In this document: in pieces, positions 16,603-25,139 of the stretch
Numbering within the stretch: the first letter of the stretch is position 1
How the letters are laid out: each line of letters begins with the position of its first letter
NCBI RefSeq assembly: GCF_019802125.1
Contig: NZ_JAHVHT010000001.1
Location: forward strand, 496,001 to 560,000
DNA: 64,000 nt
Direction of reading: 5' to 3'
From: Tateyamaria omphalii
GTDB lineage: Bacteria; Pseudomonadota; Alphaproteobacteria; Rhodobacterales; Rhodobacteraceae
Made by a program: the position numbers and the translations under genes
The notes under the pieces: model-generated
Database searches by the model: none
Told to the model about the DNA's origin: nothing
The model's input: the letters and a program-made list of their open reading frames with translations, nothing else

Positions 16603-17412
16603 ATGGTTCGTTTGTCCGTTGTCGCGCTAACGGCGCTGGCGCTGTCTTGCGGAAGTGCCTCCGCCGAGGATCCACCGCCGTTCAAGGATTTTTCCGCCAA
16701 GCGGGTCAAGCCGCCAAAGCCGGGCGCCAAACGGTTTATCACCGTTCAGATTGAACCCGAAGCTCCGGAAGCAAAACAGGCGGCCATTGCTCCGGACAGC
16801 GCGGTGACACCTCCGAGCGCACCGTCCAGTCGCTTCGATTGGTTCTGGAATGACGTTTCCCCTGCGCTGGATCAGGCGGGCCCTGGACGGCTGGACCAGG
16901 CGCTGCGCGCTCTTGCACGGGCCAAGCAGCCGGTGCCGGTGCCGCGCTTGCAGCAGATGCAGAGTTTGGCTCAGGCTCAGGGGGTCGACATCCTCAAGGC
17001 AACCATTGGCACGGACGTGTCCCCGGCCCTGGTGCTGGCAGTGATGATGGTGGAATCTGCCGGTCGTATCGACGCAACGAGCCGCGCAGGTGCGGAAGGG
17101 CTCATGCAGTTGATGCCCGCGACGGCCGAACGGTTCGGGGTGAAGGACAGTTTTCAACCTTCGGAGAACATCACGGGCGGTGTGAAGTATCTCGATTGGC
17201 TTATGGATCGATTTGACCGTGATCCGGTCCTTGTCCTTGCAGGCTACAATGCGGGTGAGGGTGCGGTGCAAAACCATGCGGGCGTGCCGCCTTATGCTGA
17301 AACACGGGACTATGTGCCCAAGGTGCTCGCAACATTTCAGGTTGCGAAGGGGTTGTGCATTACGCCGCCGGAACTGGTTACCGATGGGTGCGTGTTTGCA
17401 GCCATGAATTGA
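16603..17412 (+). CDS. Lytic transglycosylase (SLT domain), divergent from the Tad pilins
   Basis: 269 residues. A signal peptide (about 21 residues, ending SASA) is followed by a proline-rich linker and a C-terminal Slt70-like domain. The catalytic glutamate is E151 in VMMVESAGR; GLMQLMPATA and LAGYNAGEGAV are the family motifs. It would cleave peptidoglycan in the periplasm. The start at 16603 is set by the signal peptide. Its position head-to-head with the Flp pilins suggests it opens the cell wall for pilus assembly; that role is inference from context. Confidence 0.87.
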   Translation: MVRLSVVALTALALSCGSASAEDPPPFKDFSAKRVKPPKPGAKRFITVQIEPEAPEAKQAAIAPDSAVTPPSAPSSRFDWFWNDVSPALDQAGPGRLDQALRALARAKQPVPVPRLQQMQSLAQAQGVDILKATIGTDVSPALVLAVMMVESAGRIDATSRAGAEGLMQLMPATAERFGVKDSFQPSENITGGVKYLDWLMDRFDRDPVLVLAGYNAGEGAVQNHAGVPPYAETRDYVPKVLATFQVAKGLCITPPELVTDGCVFAAMN

Positions 17413-17417
17413 GGAGC

Positions 17418-17440
17418 CCGGAATTTTACAAAAATTCCGG
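17418..17440. terminator. Bidirectional hairpin between the transglycosylase and the acetyltransferase
   Basis: A perfect 10-bp stem (CCGGAATTTT/AAAATTCCGG, 3-nt loop) begins 6 nt after the transglycosylase stop and lies 32 nt from the stop of the convergent acetyltransferase gene. It probably ends both transcripts. Confidence 0.65.
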
Positions 17441-17471
17441 CACGTTTTCCGTGTCGGTAAACGGCGACGTT

Positions 17472-17762
17472 TCAGATATTGAAGGCGTCCGCCCAGTCCG
17501 GGTGCATTGCCCGTTGCGCGTTGACGAATGGGCAAAGTGGCACGATCTTCCAGCCCTCGGCGCGCGCATCCTCTACCAGACGTTTCACCAGCGCTTGACC
17601 TGCGCCCGTGCCACGCATGGCGTCAGGCACTCCGGTATGATCTGCAATGCGGGTCTGGGGTGACAGGATGGAGTATGTGAGTTCTGCTTCGGCACCGCCC
17701 TGTTCCAGGACGTAGCGACCCTTCGAGCCGCTCTCGTCCCGGCGGATGTCGAACTCAGACAA
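17472..17762 (-). CDS. Small GNAT-family N-acetyltransferase (NATD1/YjdJ type)
   Basis: 96 residues, the usual size for this minimal GNAT group. The acetyl-CoA loop [25 protein letters not shown] is split between a short beta region and an alpha helix; RGTGAGQ is the diagnostic segment. The only sensible start is a TTG at 17762, which overlaps the end of the CoA-transferase beta-subunit gene by 8 nt, so it is probably translationally coupled to that operon. The substrate is unknown. Confidence 0.75.
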   Translation of the reverse strand: MSEFDIRRDESGSKGRYVLEQGGAEAELTYSILSPQTRIADHTGVPDAMRGTGAGQALVKRLVEDARAEGWKIVPLCPFVNAQRAMHPDWADAFNI

Positions 17763-18384
17763 GTGTCGCTTGGGTTGCTGCGCGCAGCTCGTCCTCTGTC
17801 ACGCCATCAGCAACCTCGACAATTTTCAAACCACCGTCGACAACGTCCAGTACGCCCAGGTTGGTAATGATCCGGTCCACGACGCCTTGGCCTGTCAGGG
17901 GGAGGGTGCATTCCTTGAGCACCTTGCTGTCGCCGTGTTTGTTGGTGTGATCCATGACCACCACGACGCGACCGACACCCGCCACCAGGTCCATGGCGCC
18001 GCCCATGCCCTTGACCAGCTTGCCGGGGATCATCCAGTTGGCGAGGTCACCGTTTTCGGCCACCTCCATTGCCCCGAGGATCGCCATGGCGATCTTGCCA
18101 CCGCGGATCATGCCAAAGCTTTGCGAACTGTCGAAATAGGCGGTCTGGGGCAGTTCCGTAATGGTCTGCTTGCCGGCGTTGATCAGATCGGCGTCTTCCT
18201 CCCCCTCGATGGGGAAGGGACCCATGCCCAACATGCCATTCTCGGATTGCAGGGTCACCTCGATCCCGTCGGGGATATAGTTTGACACCAGTGTCGGGAT
18301 TCCGATCCCGAGGTTCACATACCAGCCGTCTTCCAATTCCTGTGCGGCACGCGCCGCCATTTGGTTGCGATCCCAGGGCATCAA
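17755..18384 (-). CDS. scoB: 3-oxoacid CoA-transferase subunit B
   Basis: 209 residues of the class I CoA-transferase beta subunit. The catalytic glutamate is E48 in LQSENGMLG, and the GIGIPTLV and GAMDLVAGV segments are typical. It transfers CoA between a 3-oxoacid (acetoacetate or 3-oxoadipate) and succinyl-CoA or acetyl-CoA together with subunit A. Sequence alone does not settle the substrate; no beta-ketoadipate or hydroxybutyrate gene is adjacent. Unusually, subunit A lies 1 kb upstream, separated from it by a LOV-domain kinase gene that ends 6 nt before this start. Confidence 0.88.
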   Translation of the reverse strand: MMPWDRNQMAARAAQELEDGWYVNLGIGIPTLVSNYIPDGIEVTLQSENGMLGMGPFPIEGEEDADLINAGKQTITELPQTAYFDSSQSFGMIRGGKIAMAILGAMEVAENGDLANWMIPGKLVKGMGGAMDLVAGVGRVVVVMDHTNKHGDSKVLKECTLPLTGQGVVDRIITNLGVLDVVDGGLKIVEVADGVTEDELRAATQATLV

Positions 18385-18390
18385 TTGTCC

Positions 18391-19419
18391 TTATTCGTCG
18401 GTGAGTGCCGCGCCGGCAGGCACGTCGATTGTAATGAAACTTCCGGCGGCTCCGCGGCCCAGATGTAGCGTGCCTTCAAGCCCTTCGATCAGGCCGGACA
18501 CGATACGGCCACCCACAGTCTTGCTGTCGGGCCATTCCATGTCGGCAGGGATGCCCACACCATCATCGGCCACGATCAGGCGCAGGCCGCCAGCGCTGAG
18601 GCGGCTCATGCGGACCTCGACCAATCCCATGTCGATCCGTTCGAAGGCGTGTTGAAATGCGTTGGTCAGCAATTCCGAGAGCACCAGACCCACGCGGGTT
18701 GCCGTCTCGATGGGCACTTCAAGCGGTTCGATCTGCAGTGACATCCGGATGCCGGAGCGGCCTTCGATATGCGCGATGGCGGAGGCGAGACGGGACAGGT
18801 AGCTGCCCATCTGGATGCTGTCGCGGTTGGATTGCTGATCGCTCAGCTTCATCTCTTCATACAGAAGCTGCAGCGTTTCGATGCGGCGCGAAAGGGCGGC
18901 GAAGTCTTCGGGTACGGATGTCGTGCCGGATTGCTGGCGGATCATGCCGATGATCATCGACAGGTCGGAGGCAACGCGGTTCTGGATCTCGATCAGCTGT
19001 GCGTTGATCTCTTCGGCGCTGGTCGACAGCTCGCTTTGGCGCAGCTCTTTCTGAATACCTACGAAATACTGTGTCTTGCCGTGAGAATCATGGACCGGTG
19101 CCACGATCAATCGATTCATGAACGGCTCACCATTGGCGCGATAGTTCAGGATATCCACGCTGGCGCTTTCCTCGGCTTCGATACCCGCGCGCAGTTTGTC
19201 GACATCGGACTTCCGTGTGCCTTCGCCTTGCAGGAACCGGCAGTTGCGCCCGATCGAGGCAGATCGGGCATAGCCCGTGCACCGTGTGAATGCCTGGTTC
19301 ACGTAGACGATCGGATTGTCTTCGAGATGCGGATTGGTCACGACCATGGCAACCTGTGCCCGGGTGAATCCCTCAAAGGATTTGTCGTCTTCAAGCAGTT
19401 CTTCGATGGTGTCAGGCAT
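18391..19419 (-). CDS. LOV-domain blue-light sensor with HWE/HisKA_2-type kinase region lacking the phospho-acceptor histidine
   Basis: 342 residues. The N-terminal LOV domain (about 20-130) carries the photoactive cysteine C60 in GRNCRFLQG, plus the LNYR and FVGIQ flavin-contact segments, so blue-light sensing through FMN is expected. A HisKA_2-like dimerisation region follows; the position corresponding to the HR of the phospho-acceptor box reads EIQNRVASDL (N147), not HR. The ATPase domain keeps its N-box (LLTNAFQHAF, N253) and the ADDGVGIP glycine motif. It lies between scoA (11 nt upstream) and scoB (6 nt downstream) on one strand. No signal or membrane segment is seen, and no response regulator is adjacent. 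Confidence 0.85.
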   Translation of the reverse strand: MPDTIEELLEDDKSFEGFTRAQVAMVVTNPHLEDNPIVYVNQAFTRCTGYARSASIGRNCRFLQGEGTRKSDVDKLRAGIEAEESASVDILNYRANGEPFMNRLIVAPVHDSHGKTQYFVGIQKELRQSELSTSAEEINAQLIEIQNRVASDLSMIIGMIRQQSGTTSVPEDFAALSRRIETLQLLYEEMKLSDQQSNRDSIQMGSYLSRLASAIAHIEGRSGIRMSLQIEPLEVPIETATRVGLVLSELLTNAFQHAFERIDMGLVEVRMSRLSAGGLRLIVADDGVGIPADMEWPDSKTVGGRIVSGLIEGLEGTLHLGRGAAGSFITIDVPAGAALTDE

Positions 19420-19430
19420 GGCCTGGCTCC

Positions 19431-20126
19431 TTACGCGGCGCGCGTTGTCCGTTGTTCGATGCGCTTTTCGTGCTCGCCCTGGATCAGGCGGTGGACATAG
19501 ATCCCCGGCAGGTGGATATGATCGGGATCAAGGCTGCCTGTCGGCACGATCTCTTCCACTTCTGCGACGCAGACCTTGCCGCACATCGCAGCGGGCGGGT
19601 TGAAGTTCCGGGCGGTCTTGCGGAACACGAGGTTGCCCGTCTCGTCCGCTTTCCAAGCCTTCACGATGGAGAGATCGGCAAAAATGCCTTCTTCCATGAT
19701 GTAGGTCTCGCCGTTGAAGTCCTTGTGTTCCTTGCCCTCGGCAATCACGGTGCCCACGCCGGTCTTGGTATAGAAACCGGGGATGCCGCAGCCGCCGGCG
19801 CGCATACGCTCGGCCAGGGTGCCTTGGGGGTTGAATTCCAGTTCAAGCTCACCTGACAGGTATTGACGCATGAACTCGGCGTTTTCGCCCACATAGGACG
19901 AAATCATTTTCTTGACCTGTCGGGTCTGAAGCAAAATGCCGATGCCGAACTCGTCCACGCCTGCGTTGTTCGAGGCAAATGTCAGGTCTTTCGTCCCGGC
20001 ATCCTTTATGGCGTCCAGCAGCAGTTCCGGAATGCCACACAAGCCGAAGCCACCGGCTGCGATGAACATGCCATCAAACAAGAGCCCATCCAGCGCGTCG
20101 GCAGCAGAGCCGTAAACTTTCTTCAT
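19431..20126 (-). CDS. scoA: 3-oxoacid CoA-transferase subunit A
   Basis: 231 residues of the class I CoA-transferase alpha subunit. [10 protein letters not shown] is the glycine-rich CoA-binding loop (about 25-34), and [11 protein letters not shown] and [14 protein letters not shown] are conserved. It works with the B subunit at 17755-18384. The start at 20126 (MKKVYGSA) gives the normal family length; the 41 further open codons upstream are not conserved-looking. It is the first gene of the scoA-LOV kinase-scoB-GNAT transcription unit. Confidence 0.88.
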   Translation of the reverse strand: MKKVYGSAADALDGLLFDGMFIAAGGFGLCGIPELLLDAIKDAGTKDLTFASNNAGVDEFGIGILLQTRQVKKMISSYVGENAEFMRQYLSGELELEFNPQGTLAERMRAGGCGIPGFYTKTGVGTVIAEGKEHKDFNGETYIMEEGIFADLSIVKAWKADETGNLVFRKTARNFNPPAAMCGKVCVAEVEEIVPTGSLDPDHIHLPGIYVHRLIQGEHEKRIEQRTTRAA

Positions 20127-20319
20127 GTTTTTCCCCACGAGGCCCGGTGGAAGGGCGTTCACACTGTGCGACAGTATGTGAATGTATGCACCTTCAAAGT
20201 CAACGCATTGGCCTGCCGTGGCACTATAATTTCCGATGCCGGGCTGCACCCGGTGTGGGGATGAAAAATAATTCTAAATCGTGGGCCAGACCCCGACCTG
20301 CGCCCGGCAAATGAGGGGT

Positions 20320-20342
20320 GCGCCCGGTTTTTGCCCGGGCGC
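20320..20342 (-). terminator. Hairpin downstream of the small secreted peptide gene
   Basis: GCGCCCGG/CCGGGCGC form an 8-bp stem with a 7-nt loop, 8 nt after the peptide gene stop on the minus strand. There is no trailing T-run, so termination is likely but not certain. Confidence 0.5.
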
Positions 20343-20349
20343 TGTAGGC

Positions 20350-20517
20350 TTATTTTGAGCGGCTTCCAAAGTCCAACTTGCCAGAAGTCGACAGAGTGGT
20401 GTTCTGGTCGGGAACCGAGATCTCCGGTGGGAAAGTGATGGGCGTGGCTGATGCGGCACCGGTCAGGCTGATGACCAGGGCGAAAGCAGTTGCGGCGGCA
20501 ATCATGGGGCGGTTCAT
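20350..20517 (-). CDS. Very small secreted protein divergent from a MarR regulator
   Basis: 55 residues. A strong signal peptide (MNRP then a hydrophobic core, cleavage expected after ASA around residue 24) leaves a mature peptide of about 31 residues, rich in Pro, Thr, Ser and Asp, beginning TPITFPPE and ending GSRSK. It has an excellent ribosome-binding site (AAGGAG, 8 nt from the ATG at 20517), which supports it being a real gene. There is no cysteine, so it is not a lipoprotein or a disulphide toxin. I do not recognise the family. It shares a promoter region with the MarR gene, so MarR control is plausible. Confidence 0.65.
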   Translation of the reverse strand: MNRPMIAAATAFALVISLTGAASATPITFPPEISVPDQNTTLSTSGKLDFGSRSK

Positions 20518-20533
20518 ATCATCTTCTCCTTTA

Positions 20534-20570
20534 CTGCGAAAATCGTAGTTGTTGCTGCGATTATCGTAGT
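20534..20570. promoter_or_regulatory. Twin 16-nt operator-like repeats between marR and the secreted peptide
   Basis: CTGCGAAAATCGTAGT (20534-20549) and CTGCGATTATCGTAGT (20555-20570) are direct repeats 21 nt apart, i.e. two helical turns. The second is itself a near-perfect dyad (CTgCGAT-T-ATCGtAG). Placement between divergent genes, one encoding a MarR repressor, makes this the probable autoregulatory operator. Confidence 0.6.
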
Positions 20571-20620
20571 ATTTGGGATTGCCTCTTGAAGGTTCAAGGG
20601 GGCTGGGCAATTTTTTGGGC

Positions 20621-21067
20621 ATGACCAAGGAACATGACCTGCTGCGCCACGTGAAAACCGTGATGCGCGTGATGCTGATCAGCGAACGTACGCCGCCCGA
20701 GCATCAGCACATCATCAAGTTCAATCCGCTGGATTTTCACACGCTGGGCATGGTCCGCACTCAGCCCGGCGTGCGGTCGTCGGAGGTTGCAGGTTCACTT
20801 GGGATCGCTGCGACGACTGCCAGCAGCGTGATCGGCCGCCTGATCAACCGTGGCTGGATCGAACGCACGCAAAGCGAAGGAGACAGGCGCGCCTATGATC
20901 TGACGCTGACGACCGAAGGTCAGCGCATCGCCGATGCCATTCACGAACAGGATGTGCGCGACATGACCGTGTTCCTGTCCGCCCTGACGGTGACTGAACA
21001 GGACGAGTTGATACGCCTGCTGGGCAAGGTGGCCCGCCGGGTCGAAGCGCTGGAAATGGAAGGTTAG
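20621..21067 (+). CDS. MarR-family transcriptional regulator
   Basis: 148 residues. The winged helix is visible: a helical N-terminus, RTQPGVRSSEVAGSLGIAATTAS (recognition region, about 46-68), then SEGDRRAYDLTLT as the wing, and a C-terminal dimerisation helix. I start at the ATG at 20621 (MTKEHDLL); the longer frame starts at a TTG inside the operator region. It ends 2 nt from the topA stop, which converges on it. The likely target is the divergent small secreted peptide gene and itself. Confidence 0.85.
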   Translation: MTKEHDLLRHVKTVMRVMLISERTPPEHQHIIKFNPLDFHTLGMVRTQPGVRSSEVAGSLGIAATTASSVIGRLINRGWIERTQSEGDRRAYDLTLTTEGQRIADAIHEQDVRDMTVFLSALTVTEQDELIRLLGKVARRVEALEMEG

Positions 21068-21069
21068 GC

Positions 21070-23655
21070 TCAGGCGCTTTTCTTGGTCGCTGTCTTTTTC
21101 GTCGTGGATTTCTTCGCCGCCGCCTTCTTGCGGGTCGTTTTCTTCTTCGGCGCTTTTTCGGCGATCAGTTGAACGGCCATATCCATCGTGACGTCCTCGG
21201 GTTCGGTTCCCTTGGGGATGGTCGCATTCACCTTGCCCCATTTGACGTACGGACCGTATTTGCCCTTCATCACGTTGACGGGACCACCTTCATCCGGGTG
21301 CTCGCCCAACTCGTGCAGCGGTTTGGCTGCCGCGCCGCGTCCGCCCCGACTGGCCACCTTTTCGGCCAGCAGTTGCACGGCGCGGTTCATGCCGACGGTC
21401 CACACCTCGTCGATGCCCTCGAGGTTGGCATTGGTGCCGCCCCGGTCGGACGTGCTTTCTGCGTGCTTCAGGTACGGTCCGTAGCGCCCGATATTGGCCC
21501 AGACCATGATCCCGTCCTCGGGGTGTGGGCCGATTTCGCGGGGCAGGGACAAGAGCATGACGGCACGGTCCAGCTCCAACTCCTCCGGCACCCAGTCCTT
21601 TGGGATCGACTGGCGCGGAGGTTTCTTGTTCTCTTCGGTGACTTCACCGCGTTGGACGTAGGGGCCGAAGCGACCCTTGAACACGCGGATCTCGTCGCCC
21701 TGGTCTTCGCCCAGCAGCTTGCCTTCGGGCGGTATGGCGCTCGCCTCGGCTTCGGGGTCCGGTGGGCCGAAGGGGCGGGTGTAGCGGCATTCGGGATAGT
21801 TGGAGCAGCCGATGAACGCGCCGCCCGACCGCGCGGTACGCATGGACAAGCGCCCCGCGCCGCAATTCGGACAGAGGCGTGGATCACCGCCATCTTCGAG
21901 GGGCGGGAACAAGTGCGGCTCCAGCACCTCGTTGATTTTCTCCAGCACCTCTGTGATCCGCAATTCGGACGTCTCGGCGATAGCAGCACTGAAATCCTGC
22001 CAGAAGCGGCCCAGAACGTCCTTGTAATTGCGGTCGCCCGCGCTGACGTCGTCCAGCTCTTCTTCAAGCCCGGCGGTAAAGTTGTAGCCCACGTATTTGC
22101 GGAAGTAGTTCTCGAGGAACGCAATCACCAGACGGCCTTTGTCCTCGGGGATCAGGCGATTACGGTCCTTTCGGACATAGCCACGGTCCTGGATCGTCGT
22201 GACGATGCTGGCATAGGTCGATGGGCGGCCAATGCCCAGTTCTTCCATGCGCTTGACCAGCGTCGCCTCGGTATAGCGGGGCGGGGGCTGGGTGAAATGC
22301 TGTTCGGGCGTGACAGAGCGTTTGTCGGCGGGCTCGCCCTCGCTCAGTTGTGGCAGACGCTTGTCGTCGTCATCCACGACCTCGTCGTCCCGGCCTTCCT
22401 CGTAGACACGCAGGAAACCGTCGAACAGCACAACTTGCCCCGTCGCGCGCAGACCGACCTGACCATCATCACTGCCGATCTCGACCGTGGTGCGTTCGAG
22501 CCGCGCGCCTTCCATCTGGCAGGCCAGCGTCCGCTTCCAGATCAGGTCGTAGAGCTTGCGCTGATCGTCATCCATGATCTTGAGGCTGGCGGCATCCTTG
22601 GCCATGTCGGTTGGCCGGATGCATTCGTGCGCCTCTTGCGCGTTCTTGGCCTTGTTCTTGTACATGCGGGGGCTCGACGGTACGTAGTCGGCGCCGTAGC
22701 GATCCTTGATCGCGTCGCGCGCGTTCTGGACGGCCTCGGGGGCCATGTCGATGCCGTCGGTCCGCATATAGGTAATGTGTCCAGCCTCATAGAGCCGCTG
22801 GGCGGCGCTCATGGTCTGGCGCGCGCCCATGCCGAACTTGCGGCTGGCTTCCTGCTGCAGCGTCGACGTCATGAACGGGGCAGACGGGTTGCGGGAGGCG
22901 GGTTTCGCCTCAACCGACTGGATTTTGAGGGCGCGGCTGGTTATGGCCTGTTGCGCCATTTCGGCGGCGGTCTGGTTTTCGAGGTCGTATTTTTCGAGCT
23001 TCTTGCCCGCCAGACTGACAAGCCGCGCCTCATATTCCTGTCCCCGCGGGGACGCGAGCACGGCTTTGACGGACCAATACTCGCGGGCGCGGAAGGCTTC
23101 GATCTCCATCTCGCGCTCGGTGATGAGGCGGAGACATACCGATTGCACGCGGCCCGCAGACTTGGCGCCGGGCAGCTTGCGCCACAGGACCGGCGACAGG
23201 TTGAAGCCCACGAGGTAGTCGAGCGCGCGGCGGGCGAGATAGGCCTCGACCAGCGGCATGTCGACCTGGCGCGGGTTTGCCATGGCTTCGTCCACCGCCG
23301 TCTTGGTGATCGCGTTGAAGGTCACGCGCTTGACGTCCGTGTCCTTCTTGATCGACTTGCGCTTGGTCAGCGCCTCCTGCAGGTGCCAGCTGATCGCCTC
23401 GCCCTCGCGGTCGGGGTCGGTGGCGAGGATCAGGGCGTTGTCGTCTTTCAGGGCATCGGCGATGGCTTTGACGTGTTTCTTGCTGTCGGAGGCCACTTCC
23501 CACAGCATGTCGAATTCGTTTTCGGGATCGACCGAACCGTCCTTAGGCGGCAGATCGCGCACGTGGCCGTAGCTGGCCAGCACGGTGTAGTCGCTGCCGA
23601 GATATTTGTTGATCGTCTTGGCTTTGGCGGGGGATTCGACAACGACGACGGGCAT
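21070..23655 (-). CDS. topA: DNA topoisomerase I
   Basis: 861 residues, type IA topoisomerase that relaxes negative supercoils. The TOPRIM domain opens the protein (VVESPAKAKT; DPDREGEA at 81-88), the active-site tyrosine is Y296 in ITYMRTDGI, and one zinc-ribbon motif (CPNCG...CSNYPEC) is present near residue 600. The extreme C-terminus is a lysine/threonine-rich tail ending KKSA, common in alphaproteobacterial TopA. The gene follows dprA after 97 nt on the same strand, a common pairing. Confidence 0.97.
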   Translation of the reverse strand: MPVVVVESPAKAKTINKYLGSDYTVLASYGHVRDLPPKDGSVDPENEFDMLWEVASDSKKHVKAIADALKDDNALILATDPDREGEAISWHLQEALTKRKSIKKDTDVKRVTFNAITKTAVDEAMANPRQVDMPLVEAYLARRALDYLVGFNLSPVLWRKLPGAKSAGRVQSVCLRLITEREMEIEAFRAREYWSVKAVLASPRGQEYEARLVSLAGKKLEKYDLENQTAAEMAQQAITSRALKIQSVEAKPASRNPSAPFMTSTLQQEASRKFGMGARQTMSAAQRLYEAGHITYMRTDGIDMAPEAVQNARDAIKDRYGADYVPSSPRMYKNKAKNAQEAHECIRPTDMAKDAASLKIMDDDQRKLYDLIWKRTLACQMEGARLERTTVEIGSDDGQVGLRATGQVVLFDGFLRVYEEGRDDEVVDDDDKRLPQLSEGEPADKRSVTPEQHFTQPPPRYTEATLVKRMEELGIGRPSTYASIVTTIQDRGYVRKDRNRLIPEDKGRLVIAFLENYFRKYVGYNFTAGLEEELDDVSAGDRNYKDVLGRFWQDFSAAIAETSELRITEVLEKINEVLEPHLFPPLEDGGDPRLCPNCGAGRLSMRTARSGGAFIGCSNYPECRYTRPFGPPDPEAEASAIPPEGKLLGEDQGDEIRVFKGRFGPYVQRGEVTEENKKPPRQSIPKDWVPEELELDRAVMLLSLPREIGPHPEDGIMVWANIGRYGPYLKHAESTSDRGGTNANLEGIDEVWTVGMNRAVQLLAEKVASRGGRGAAAKPLHELGEHPDEGGPVNVMKGKYGPYVKWGKVNATIPKGTEPEDVTMDMAVQLIAEKAPKKKTTRKKAAAKKSTTKKTATKKSA

Positions 23656-23752
23656 TTATTCGGTGACCTCGAACGGGAAAATTTGCTGCTCTATGGCGGC
23701 GCAAGATGTGGGGTGCAAGGGCCGAATGTCAACAAGGGCGCCGCGGGTGCGG

Positions 23753-24904
23753 TCAACTGGCGCGGGTCAGAAGGCCCCCTGGGGCGCGGTCGATACTGCC
23801 ATCCAGTTCAAGCTCGACCAGAGCGGGCGCGACCGTTGCAGTGGGTGCGCCGAGGTCGCGGATCAGTTGGTCTTCGGCCACCGGAGAGGGGCCAAGGCGT
23901 GACAGAATCTGCTGATGGAGCGCGGCGGTTTGCTGCAGGTTGCGACGGTCTTTTGGCGGTTGCGCAGGGACCTCAAGCGGCAATTCTGGCGCCGGTTTGG
24001 GCGCGATTGGCGCCAATGCCTCGATCACATCGGCTGCGTCGCGCACGAGGGTCGCACCATCGCGGATCAGCATGTTGCAGCCCGATGCCCGCGCGTCCAT
24101 CGGGTGCCCCGGCACGGCCAACACATCGCGGCCCAGATCCAGCGCATCGCGGGCTGTGATCAGACTGCCTGATTTTGCAGCAGCTTCGACCACGATTGTG
24201 GCTGCGGAAAGACCGGAAATGATGCGATTGCGGGCGGGGAAATGCCGTGCCATCGGCTGTAGACCCAAAGGTTGTTCACTGATCCGAGCGCCACGTGCGG
24301 CGATGTCCTCGGCCAGCCTGGCATTCTCCGCCGGGTAGATTGTGTCGACGCCACCGGCCTGTACCGCGATCGTTCCGGTGTCGAGCGCGGCAAGATGTGC
24401 TGCGGCGTCAACACCGCGCGCGAGGCCCGAGACGACGACGTATCCTTCGGAGCCCAGATCGCGCGCAAGGGCGCGGGCCATGCGTGTCCCGAGCGAGGAT
24501 GCGTTGCGCGCCCCAACAAGCGCGATCATCGGCCTTTGCAGCAGGTCAGTATCGCCCAGAACCCATAGAAACGGTGGTGCGTCAGACAGATCGGTCAGCG
24601 GTGTGGGGTAGCGGGCATCGCCCTGCGCGACCAGACGAGCGCCAAGAGCGCGCCCGGCTTTCAGTTCCGCATGAACCACGCCTTCGGGACAGGGCTGATA
24701 GTTCTCAACGCGGGCGGCGCGCGCTACCTCAGGTAGCGCGGCCAGCGCGTTTTGCGCGGTGCCGTGTTCAATCAGCAGTCGTTTATACGTTGCAATGCCG
24801 ACCCGGCGTGAGCGCAACAGACGGAGACGTGTGAACTGGTCATCTTCCGAGGTGGGTGGGAGTGGGGGGTGAGTGGAAGAAGGATGGGTATCCTTTTCAG
24901 TCAT
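23753..24904 (-). CDS. dprA: DNA-processing protein DprA (Smf)
   Basis: 383 residues. An N-terminal helical region, a central Rossmann-like DprA fold (IALVGARNASSLG; VVSGLARGVDAAAH; GGVDTIYP; ISEQPLG; PARNRIISGLS, roughly residues 120-280) and a C-terminal winged helix are visible. DprA loads RecA on incoming single-stranded DNA in natural transformation. I start at the ATG at 24904, since the 17 codons upstream carry no conserved features. topA follows in the same direction. Confidence 0.93.
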   Translation of the reverse strand: MTEKDTHPSSTHPPLPPTSEDDQFTRLRLLRSRRVGIATYKRLLIEHGTAQNALAALPEVARAARVENYQPCPEGVVHAELKAGRALGARLVAQGDARYPTPLTDLSDAPPFLWVLGDTDLLQRPMIALVGARNASSLGTRMARALARDLGSEGYVVVSGLARGVDAAAHLAALDTGTIAVQAGGVDTIYPAENARLAEDIAARGARISEQPLGLQPMARHFPARNRIISGLSAATIVVEAAAKSGSLITARDALDLGRDVLAVPGHPMDARASGCNMLIRDGATLVRDAADVIEALAPIAPKPAPELPLEVPAQPPKDRRNLQQTAALHQQILSRLGPSPVAEDQLIRDLGAPTATVAPALVELELDGSIDRAPGGLLTRAS

Positions 24905-25139
24905 CCGTGGCTCCGTCCGTTGCTGGGAATGTTGTAGAATCGGCAAGGTTAACAACGCATGAACACACGCGACCGTACCGCCTTCTACTCGCCTAACGGT
25001 TGATTTGACTTGGAAAATTTTCTGAGAAAATGTGTGACTTGAACAAACAAAGAACGCTTCAGGCGCTTAAACCTCCCCCTAAATGGCGAGGAGAAGGCTA
25101 AGCCATTGTGTCTTTTGACATATGCAGAATCGACCGCGC

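Noticed and set aside
21169-24159. A 996-codon plus-strand frame opposite topA and dprA
   Set aside because: TopA and DprA motifs on the minus strand are complete; the opposite frame is a codon-bias shadow.
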